From assembly GCA_019648995.1 (NCBI GenBank), contig BLXT01005777.1:544365-576197 (forward strand): a DNA stretch of 31,833 nucleotides. The letters run 5' to 3'. Shown here one piece after another: positions 24,201 to 31,833 of the stretch. The translations under genes were made by a program, and so were the position numbers. Each line of letters starts with the position of its first letter. The stretch's first letter is position 1. Source of the stretch: Plakobranchus ocellatus (taxonomy: Eukaryota > Mollusca > Gastropoda > Plakobranchidae). The notes under the pieces were generated by a model. The model ran no database searches. It saw nothing but the letters and a program-made list of their open reading frames with translations, and was not told where the DNA came from.

Positions 24201-27200
24201 TAGGGAAAAATATAAATCCTGCCAAAAGCCAAATTTTAAGTATTGTCATGCAAGGGCCCTTCACAAATTCTTTAGATTATAAAAATCTTTGGTCATGTAT
24301 TAGTATATAGGTATAACCATGCTTTACTGTATTTCAAACATTTTATATAATCTCCTTTGGTGACTAAAAAAAGTGACGAATGCAGAAGAAACCAGAAAAA
24401 TTAAAATTTTATACCATAGCTGCTTCAGAAATTGATGAAATTTTGAAACTACACCATTATATTAAAGAAAACCATGTACAGGCCCTCCAATTTGGTAACA
24501 GCATGGGACCACTATATCCGTTTCACATTACACGATTTAGTCAAAGTTTTCCTTCATCATTCTCGTGAATGACTGTGTAATCTTTTTAATTATAAACAAC
24601 CAAAATCCTAGAAAATTTTAGCGGGTTTCTTTCCACCAGACATGATATAATGGATGTGATGTGTGACCCTATAAGAAGGGACTGACAAGAAGAGAGGGCT
24701 GACATTTTGCTCTGCCTCACTGTCTTTTAATTGTTTTTAATGTTTATAACTAAGCACTAGGAGAGTAGAATGTTAGTAGCTGTGTGTGTTCTTATTGTTA
24801 CAACCAAAGTAAGGTTACTGACCCATTCTTGGTAAAGGGTAGGTCTTTCTCAACAGTGAAACACATGTACATCATGTCAATGACTAGTGACACTAAGGCC
24901 AAAAGTATTACTAAAATTTATACATGTAATACTGTTGTATACAAAACATACTTTATGACTTGAAAACTTAGCAGGCATGTTACAATCAATTGGTACAATT
25001 ATTTCAATATAGCAACTAAATTACCCAGACTTGAAGGTAGACCTAGCCTTGCCATGTTTGAGAATAAGGAGTGTAATAATGTGCTGTCACTAGGTGAAGT
25101 AACTGTATTTCTTTTTACCTAAAATCTTAGAATTACAAACGGGCCTATGATTTTGTGCTCATTACATTAAATTCTAAAATAACTTAGATATAAATTGCTA
25201 ACGAAATAGAAACAAATAACACAATTAAAAACAATAGGCTATTAGTATTTAAACAATTCTATGGTTTTTATAGTCTTCTACAACAAACAACGTCATAGAT
25301 AAGTGGTTTTCAATGCACACCACAAATCACCTAAACCATTCCTACCACACTCCATTTTTCAAAGTGAGCAGGCCATGCCTGTATAGCACTCATGCTCTAG
25401 CAAAACCTATTTCCGACGAGAAGGATTAACTAACCATTCACGTCTTGTTTAAAAGTATGGATTACATTTTGGCTAAGAAAATAGAAAATTGTTTGGCTGC
25501 CACCAAAATACCTGAAGTTCTCCAAAATCTTCAGTCTCATATAGAAGTGGCCAATACTGGTGACACTTAACCCTGCCACGCTCCACCTCGGTGGTTAACA
25601 TCACTACCAGAGAGGATTGCTGCTCCCACACCATCTGGTAAGTCATAAAAAAAAATTGCTTGCAATCATGTCAAATTACTTGTACTAAAATAAAATAAAA
25701 GTTGCACCCACAAAGATTATTAAACTATTTCTGACTGATTTCTTTCCCATGAAATTGTCAAAATGAATAAATAGCAGGTACCTTTAATTCAACACTGGCT
25801 ATGGTAAAAACTCAGTGTACAAAATAACCTAGATGTCAAAAAAAGTTTTAAAAACCTCAGGAAAATAACCTGTTTTTCATTAAAAAACTTAAAAAGAGTA
25901 AGATTTGCCATGATTATCTCCACTTATGCTTAAGTTTTACTTGTTGATGGCATATCCATTTTCAAATGATGACAAATTATTAGTGCGTAATATCATTATG
26001 AAAAAAAAAAACAAATACAAATGTGATATTTTATTGTATACACTGACAACTTTCCTCTTGAATAATCCTGTTGGTGGCTAACAGTTTTCATATGGTTTTA
26101 TACATCAAACAAAAATAACTTTAGACAAACCTGCCAAAAATCAGTGCATGTGTTTGGCAAAGGTCCTTGAGCAGCAATATACCTATTGACAATGCCTGAA
26201 CCTGGAATTTCCATCTGAAACCATAGTCAATGCAGAAAGTCATTTTGTTGGTTATTTTGCTTATTTTTTTGGCAACAAAAACATACAATTGAGAAAGTAG
26301 GATTTTCTTTTCATAATTCACTGATAATAAAATATATCATTTAAGTATTTTAAGCCCATTAGAATAGAACCACCAATCATATTTTTACTATTTCAGATAT
26401 TATCATGATCTGAGACTACATTCCCTGAGTTATGCAATAGTCAAAAACTGGATAGAAATAAATTGTTACTGTAAAAGATAATTTTGAAGAGGGAACACAC
26501 TGCAAATGCCTTTTTCTGCAAAATGTTACAGTGGCTGCCAACTCGTTAAGACTAATCTAAAAACAAAAAGATAAATGATGGGTCAACGCCCTCAGCTAAA
26601 CAATTAATTCACACAGAGGCAATATTTATGCACATTTTTGTTAAATATAGATTAAACGGAAAACGCATACATCTTCTTTATGAATTTACTTAACTTACAT
26701 TGACATAGTTAGCATTGATGTAGTCTCCTGATGAGCCATTCTTTAACACAACCCTGGTCTGATCATCTGAAAAATAATAATTTAAAAAAAAAAAAAATTC
26801 TAATTATTTAAAAAAAGTATGTTTCTCTTTAAGAATGAATCTGAAAATAATCAAAACTAGTTTTAGCAAAAATTTCCATATGAAACAAGGACAACAAAGA
26901 TAATAAAATCACATTAAACTCCAGGCAACTCACAGAAAAGATGTAAGCAATTAAATAAAGCCTTTGTAAAGTTGTAAAACTTTTTTTCAATAGGACCAAC
27001 TAACATCCCTTGGAACAACCTGTTCATCATCTGAGGTAAAATGCTTTAAAAATTTCTAATAACAATGACAGTCAAGACAACCTATACACCTAAACTGAAA
27101 AAAAAAAAAAAAGAAAAAAAAGCATTTACCAAACAACGTACAACATGCTATAAGCAAACTACAAACAAAAATGCAAATATGTATTACATACATGGTGAGA

Positions 27201-30200
27201 TGTCTCTGTATCTGTTTTTGTTAATATTGGCATCAAGTCGAGCAGCATTCAATGTCAAACCAGGTTTCTTACGATACAATTGCTGCAAAAGGATTGTATT
27301 GATAAGGGATTAGTTTTAAACATCATGATCAAATTATATTTTGAATGTCCAATTTCCCTCACCATTTTTATGATAAATCTAATTAAAATGCAAGAAATTA
27401 TACAATTTCACAAATATAGTACATGAGTTGAACTGGTCACCCTCATTTTTTCAAAATAATAAATATTATAAATGCTCAAATAAAAACTTGGAAAGAATTT
27501 TTCATTTAATTTTTTATCTTTTACACAAGATTTGCAAATAAAAAGAACTGATATTTAAAAATTGTGGGCACATGATAATAGTTATCTATAATAATTGATG
27601 AATATTGGACAAATTTGATTGCCAGATCACTTATGAGATGTGAGACAAATAACTTTTAAAATATTCCTTTACACATTATTGGATGTTCATTGCTAACCTC
27701 AAACTGAGCAATGGCTGCTCCACTTTCTAAGCTCTCTTGTAACAACATGAGGGAAGACTGGAGTGTGTTGGCACTTGAGGAGGATGCTATCTGATGTGTG
27801 TCTGGGATGTATGTGAAGTCTGGTTCCTCAACTTGTTCCTCGCTAACATAAACTAAAGTGAAGACAAAATTCACATAGAAGGTGGAGATGTTTACATTTT
27901 TTTTTTTTAGATAGAACTTATAGGAACTGTAATAGAAAAAAATGTGTTGTTGAAGAAGCAATTTTCTTATGTAAAAAAATCTTTTGAAAAATTACATCAA
28001 ACGCCATTCTGGTGGAGGTAAAGCAGCAAACAATTGAAGTGGAAAACATAATATACTGAAATAGGGCTTACAATAATTCAAGACATGTTTCTGCTTTGAT
28101 TTTTAATCCCACAGCATTAAACCAATCCTGCACAACTTTCAATCAAACAACAAATGACTTTAAATGTAAAACTTAAAAACAAAAACAAAAAAAAGACAAA
28201 AACTTTGTATTTGTTTTGAAACATATTTAAACTCACCATTTGGTCGGACCACCAAAGCTAGCTCTCCTGAATGTGTTTCTCTAGATGCCTTTATAAACAT
28301 CACCACCTTATCATAAATTTTAAAAAAACATGAAGGTTATTAAAAAATGTTAAAAATAGCGGATAAAAAAGCAAAAGCTGGTGTGCATATAAATTCGTTA
28401 GAAATTATCTTCTGTGGTTTCAAAAATGCTGCTGCATGGATCTGGTGTTATTGCTTACAATCTGTCCACTATGAAGGGATTTAATGTTTTTAGGCCCTCA
28501 TCAGGCCAGGCTGATATCAAATCACAAACTAAAGTGCAACAGAGAGGTTGCTATATGATTCAACTTTGCCAGTTTTGCCAGCCATTATAGCACCAATGTG
28601 CTGAGTCACCCAGGTTTTTAAAAGAATATCCTCGCAAAATTTGATCACCCTGCATGAGTAAAAAAGGCCAAGGCTTGATCTAACTATTTTTGTTTAACAA
28701 TGCTATTATTGTTTTAGCTTTGTTTACCTTCTTCTATCTAAAGATTTCTAAAAGGTGTGGGAACATTGTTTACAGGAAGTTGTTAGATTGTATCCTGGTG
28801 ACAAGATAAGTGTGTCATGTTTATGTGTTACAGAGAGCATCAATGAAAACATTTGATTGGTCAATATTTTAGCTAACACTGATTACATGATACACTGATT
28901 TCTATTTTACTGTGGAATGTTTGTTGTCGTTATTAGCCTGAGTATTGAACAACTAGTCTTTTCCTCAAGTTTTGGGCAGTGGGTATATAAGAAAGGTTGT
29001 TAGACTGTTCTTAGAGAGTTTGCAGGGATTGCTGAGAGATACACCCCTGATGTTAGAAAGCTTGTACACCTAAATAATTGTTAAAATTAAATTGCTGTTC
29101 TGAGATTGTTCTTTATTCAAATTAATGAACTTTCGTTACACGTTCAGCAAAACTTAAGAGTGATTTCTGCTCTTTAGTTTACTTAAAAGAACTCATTGTC
29201 AACTAGGTTTAAAAATAAACAGCACTAAGGCATTCATGACAATGTCAACCCGTTTACCCTAAGCCAGGTCAAATTTATTGCCACAACATCAATGCTTTAA
29301 AATGGAAAGGTACAGAAAAAAACAGGAAAAACTTTTCAGGCAAAATTGTCCCAACCTGTTCATGTGTGTGCTGGGACACATCCCTGCCATTGATGAGTAG
29401 CACCTGATCCCCCTCATTAAGTCTTGGAATGGCCAGATCTGCAGGAGTGTTGGGTGCCACTCGGGAAACAATGATGGGCATGCCTTGGTCAGCTCCACCC
29501 TGGAGAGAGAAAGAGAGAGAAAACTTTTCAACCACAAGTTATGCTGAGTATTCTTAGGTGCAACTAATCAAACTTTTCTTCTCCTGATGTTTCAAATAAT
29601 GCTTAAGAATTTTTAGCTGTATTAATTACCACCTGAAAACATATGAAAAGGTGCCAAAAAAGGAATTGCATGAGGGGGGGAACTTAAGGAACTAAGGAAC
29701 TTATAATAATCTCTAGAGAATATGAAAATTTCACTTTAACAGACTACATGGTGTGGCAGAACTTAGATAGCTGTAATTTTTATCTGTCATACCAAACTTT
29801 TTGTCCAGTATCACATTTGTTAATTTTGAGTTAAACATTTCACACACAAAGCTAAACAATAATACCCGTCTCATTTATTTTAAATTTAAAGACCTGAAAA
29901 TAAAAATTGCATACAAGAAAAAAAAATTTGTAAAGAAAACTTACTAAGTAGACAAAATCAAGAAACCTGTATCAAACTCATATAATAATAATGATTTTAA
30001 CTTAAGATCCATCTTATGTTAGGTACAAGAACTTGCTAAGGCTCAAAGCTTATTTTAAATGCATTTAAAAAAAAAAAAAACTGATCGAGGCCCTCTGCTT
30101 TGAAAAGTACTGAACCTAACAAAAGTTCTACTTTTATATGCGTTTATATGCAGATAACTATTAAAGAATGTTTGGGTTTCTTTTTCTACTCAAACAAAAA

Positions 30201-31771
30201 AAGGAAAATAATTCAGTAAGAGGAAATACACTTTTCTGTCATTTAAATGCTTAAAAAAGAAAGAAAGAAAGAGAGAAAAAGGCTAATCTTGAGCAATTAC
30301 CGATTAAAACCATAAGGCAGAGGCAACTACAGTTTTTAGGCAATATTTGCTGACACATGGCTTTAGAATACTTAACAATCACCGAAGAGATTGAAAGCAA
30401 ATGCATAAAGTAGATAGAGAATAACTTTCATTGAAAGTCTCAAGTTGCTTGCAATAGGCAAAGGTTGAAACAAAAACTTTGTGAGGTTAACTGAGAACAG
30501 GTTTGAGTGGAGGAACATGATCGCCAATGTCTCTTCCAGACAGGGCATCTAAAGAAGATGCATTCGACATAATTTTTTTACTTAGAATTGTTTTGAAAAA
30601 CTCTTTTAAGTATGTATTGGGATTCACAAAATAATCTTTTGAGATTGATTTTACAGCCAAAGAAATCGTTAATATCCTCCCCTCCAGCCTCAAAACAAAA
30701 CAAAACAAAACAAAAAAAAAAACCTTTTTTAAAGCGGGTTTGAGATATAAAATATTTCCCAATACAGTAACCATATTTGATAATCTAGCTAATCAATACA
30801 TAAAAAAAAAGAAACAAGATTTTTGTGAACACTAGATTTTGCTCTTTGAGCCTGGTAGGTAGATAGTAAGTTGCAGCTGGATGCTTTTTAAATGTAAGTC
30901 TCCCCAACAAAATCACCACTGAAAAGGGATCAGTACAGAACAAGCGTTGTGCATATACTAAGTTCCATTGGTTATAAATTATAAACGATAAAAGAAAAAA
31001 ATGACAGTAAAATTGACAACAAGGGCCAAAACTTAAAAAAAAGAAAGAACAAAAAGTACCACCTGGACCAACCTATATTGTCCCATTATGCAATAGCTAA
31101 AACACACACAACTCATACACACAAATGCTTCTCTTTCCACTATCATCTAGCTAAAACATGAGAAGCAATGCAATGGCAACAAAAACAACTTGGTGACAAA
31201 GATGAAAAAGAGTAGGTGACAAAGATAAAAAAAAAAAAAAAAGCCTTCTTACTTTAACATTAAATCCGAACCGGCCCTTTTCGTCAGGCTTCATCCTGAT
31301 GGTAACCAAACCATGTCCGTCAGAGAAACCATTCCCATTAGGCTGAAAAGGAATGCACAAAATTAACTTTCCGCAAACGAAATAATTGTCTATTCTTTTC
31401 TACAGGTGTGAACGTTGGATGAAAGACAAAGATATCGAGGACATGCTTGAAGGGGCAGAGATGTTTTTGAGAATTCTGCGCATTCCGTGGATGCATAGGA
31501 TAACTTATTAACAAGTGATGAGTAGAGTAGGTGGAGAAAGAACCTAGCGCAAACGATAAAGATAAGGCTGGTGTCATTTATAAGCCATAATGCAAAACAG
31601 ATTACTTAGGTTAGGAAGAAGAGCTGTGATAAAGACTTCTAATTCTCAAAGCCTAGACAAATACTAGGCAAAACGAAACTTTACTGAGAGAAGATAGAAG
31701 ACTGGAAGCTCATGCTTTCCGCCCAATACCTGAAAAAGACCTGGAATCTTGATGGTGATGGAAGAGGGAAA
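21257..31771 (-). CDS. PTPN4: PTPN4/PTPN3-like (Ptpmeg-type) tyrosine phosphatase, PDZ + PTP half
   Basis: Thirteen exons on the - strand (the 5'-most tentative) join without phase conflict into 434 codons plus TGA at 21259-21257. In order they encode a PDZ domain ([10 protein letters not shown] carboxylate-binding loop; [26 protein letters not shown]), a linker with [20 protein letters not shown], and a PTP domain with [57 protein letters not shown] and [14 protein letters not shown]. The P-loop Cys and Arg, WPD-loop Asp and Q-loop Gln are all present, so the enzyme should dephosphorylate phosphotyrosine. Family members carry an N-terminal FERM domain and act at the cytoplasmic face of membranes; that part would lie beyond the right edge. 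PTPN4 and PTPN3 are vertebrate paralogues, so the symbol means their common invertebrate type. The gene converges on the receptor gene, 14.9 kb away. Confidence 0.95.
21739..21784 (-). CDS. PTPN4: Phosphatase exon: Q-loop, 46 nt
   Basis: Acceptor tttttccccag, donor gtaagt. It encodes [15 protein letters not shown] plus one base. Joined to the previous exon it gives QTSSQYKF, where QTPSQY is commoner; the Gln residues are kept. Confidence 0.95.
22739..22874 (-). CDS. PTPN4: Phosphatase exon: rest of the active-site loop
   Basis: 136 nt; acceptor tatttttcag, donor gtgagt. It encodes [40 protein letters not shown] and LIQTS, completing [10 protein letters not shown]. Confidence 0.97.
23075..23292 (-). 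CDS. PTPN4: Phosphatase exon: WPD loop and start of the P-loop
   Basis: 218 nt; acceptor ctttaaaaacag, donor gtgaga. It contains [20 protein letters not shown] and ends in IVHC plus two bases of the next Ser. The catalytic acid is the Asp of WPD and the nucleophile is the Cys of HCS; the signature is split by the next intron. Confidence 0.97.
23293..25511 (-). other. PTPN4: Large phosphatase intron (2.2 kb)
   Basis: The longest phosphatase intron in the window. Apart from the piggyBac-type element it contains no recognised feature. Confidence 0.8.
23407..24096. mobile_element. Non-autonomous piggyBac-type element, 690 bp
   Basis: TTAA flanks both ends (23403-23406 and 24097-24100). The 13-bp inverted ends are CCCTTAAATTACC on the left and CTCTTAAATTACC on the right read in reverse, with one mismatch. 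Subterminal repeats are visible: AAATTACC occurs twice at the left, and ggcgat in a gcgggcgat-type context occurs three times at the right (24039-24082). On the - strand about 23830-23640 reads as an acidic, Asp/Glu/Asn-rich stretch such as [17 protein letters not shown], which resembles the acidic N-terminus of many piggyBac transposases, but no catalytic domain is present. It sits in a phosphatase intron. Confidence 0.75.
25512..25634 (-). CDS. PTPN4: Phosphatase exon: [20 protein letters not shown] segment
   Basis: 123 nt, phase 0 at both ends; donor gtattt. It encodes [33 protein letters not shown] and TEDFGELQ. The acceptor gacttaccag has a short pyrimidine tract. Confidence 0.95.
26131..26214 (-). 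CDS. PTPN4: Phosphatase exon: [14 protein letters not shown] segment
   Basis: 84 nt, phase 0 at both ends; acceptor tatggtttcag, donor gtttgt. It encodes [20 protein letters not shown] then NTCTDFWQ. Confidence 0.96.
26699..26766 (-). CDS. PTPN4: Phosphatase exon: DYINANY segment
   Basis: 68 nt; acceptor ttatttttcag, donor gtaagt. It encodes [20 protein letters not shown] then VN, with the conserved DYINANY motif of classical PTPs. Confidence 0.96.
27192..27282 (-). CDS. PTPN4: Phosphatase exon: start of PTP domain
   Basis: 91 nt; acceptor ccttttgcag, donor gtatgt. It encodes [16 protein letters not shown] then [21 protein letters not shown] is the phosphotyrosine-recognition loop. Confidence 0.96.
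27698..27852 (-). CDS. PTPN4: Phosphatase exon: PDZ-PTP linker
   Basis: 155 nt; acceptor ttcactttag, donor gttagc. It encodes [16 protein letters not shown], a Ser-rich stretch and [16 protein letters not shown]. The EPDFxYIP and the helical QFE before QLYRKKPG are family features. Confidence 0.94.
28237..28306 (-). CDS. PTPN4: Phosphatase exon: end of PDZ domain
   Basis: 70 nt; donor gtgagt. It encodes [20 protein letters not shown] then RPN, equivalent to the VVLFIKAS...HSGEL...VRPN of PTPN4. The acceptor context (tttatgataag) is weak, with little polypyrimidine. Confidence 0.93.
28756..29140 (+). mobile_element. Possible solo LTR fossil
   Basis: A segment of about 385 bp starting TGTGGGAACATTG and ending TTTCGTTACA. 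It holds a CCAAT-type box (gattgg, near 28855), a TATA-like gtatataag near 28982 and an A/T-rich polyadenylation-like stretch near 29085, the order expected for a Ty3-like LTR. No matching target duplication was found at these ends, so boundaries and identity are tentative. It lies in a phosphatase intron. Confidence 0.28.
29356..29499 (-). CDS. PTPN4: Phosphatase exon: PDZ core
   Basis: Acceptor ctctctccag after a CT-rich tract; donor gttggg; 144 nt, phase 0. It encodes [36 protein letters not shown] and [12 protein letters not shown], closely matching the PTPN4 PDZ domain. Confidence 0.96.
29500..31252 (-). other. PTPN4: Phosphatase intron (1.75 kb) inside the PDZ domain
   Basis: It splits the PDZ coding sequence at FNVK|GGAD. 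It contains a short (AAAAC)n tract near 30690-30712 and no supported exon. Confidence 0.75.
31253..31342 (-). CDS. PTPN4: Phosphatase exon: start of PDZ domain
   Basis: Acceptor ttccttttcag, donor gtaaga, 90 nt, phase 0 at both ends. It encodes [20 protein letters not shown] then [10 protein letters not shown], the first strand and carboxylate-binding loop of the PDZ domain. Confidence 0.93.
31730..31771 (-). CDS. PTPN4: Phosphatase, tentative 42-nt exon before the PDZ domain
   Basis: The acceptor tctctccag ends at 31772 and the donor gtattg begins at 31729. The 42 nt read [14 protein letters not shown] with phase 0 at both ends, matching the phase-0 start of the next exon. The polypyrimidine tract of the acceptor is the (CT)n side of the microsatellite at the window edge. 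The linker it would encode is poorly conserved, so homology cannot confirm it. It may be alternatively spliced. Confidence 0.5.
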
Positions 31772-31774
31772 CTG

Positions 31775-31833
<59 letters not shown>
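31775..31833. repeat. GA microsatellite at the right edge
   Basis: Almost pure GA for at least 55 bp, running off the window. On the - strand it is (CT)n and directly adjoins the acceptor of the tentative 42-nt exon. Confidence 0.95.

Noticed and set aside
24643-24802. TGATATAATG...TTGTTACA block with a TATAAG box, LTR-like
   Set aside because: No target duplication, no second copy in the window and no clear boundaries; too little to call.
24638-24860. Possible tRNA or SINE in the AT-poor patch
   Set aside because: No A/B box pair or cloverleaf could be found.
28480-28520. CTGATGAGGGCC on the - strand, resembling a hammerhead ribozyme core
   Set aside because: No helix II partner and no GAAA core follow at the required distance, so at most a decayed relic.
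30487-30774. Open frame on the - strand ending in [20 protein letters not shown], between the two PDZ exons
   Set aside because: It lies inside the intron that splits FNVK|GGAD of the PDZ domain; inserting it would break the domain, and no clear acceptor and donor pair frames it.

Overview
The window is nuclear DNA from an animal. It is AT-rich, with protein-coding exons split by GT...AG introns of about 200 bp to 2.2 kb, CT/GA microsatellites, minisatellites and DNA-transposon fossils. The exon structure, the FERM-PDZ-type phosphatase and the base composition fit an invertebrate, perhaps a lophotrochozoan such as a mollusc. The phylum is inference, not something the sequence proves. An 11-base run of N shows it comes from an assembly.

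Two genes face each other tail to tail. On the + strand (522-6370) are the last six coding exons of a single-pass membrane receptor whose 5' end lies outside the window. They encode an extracellular CUB domain, a Pro/Ser/Thr-rich stalk, one transmembrane helix and a cytoplasmic tail of about 430 residues. The last exon alone holds 18 tyrosines. Many sit in YxxL/I, YxxP or YxN contexts, and one pair (5870-5914) fits the ITAM consensus YxxL-x7-YxxI. I do not recognise this gene by name.

On the - strand (31771 down to 21257) are twelve confident exons, plus one tentative 42-nt exon, encoding the C-terminal half of a PTPN4/PTPN3-type (fly Ptpmeg-type) tyrosine phosphatase. They cover the PDZ domain, a linker and a complete catalytic PTP domain with an intact active site. 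The FERM part lies beyond the right edge. All phases agree across the exons, and the C-terminus ends in the YN-EGLVEPI style typical of the family.

The 14.9 kb between the two stop codons (6371-21256) has no convincing gene. It holds the 3' UTRs, a dead PIF/Harbinger DNA transposon of about 1.13 kb (12993-14126) with a decayed transposase fragment, a six-copy 28-bp minisatellite and short hairpins. Within phosphatase introns lie a 690-bp piggyBac-type element with TTAA flanks (23407-24096) and a possible solo LTR fossil (28756-29140).

The main point of interest is the receptor tail. It looks like a multi-docking phosphotyrosine scaffold with an ITAM-like pair under a CUB ectodomain, beside a PDZ-containing tyrosine phosphatase gene. 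A functional link between the two is only a hypothesis.
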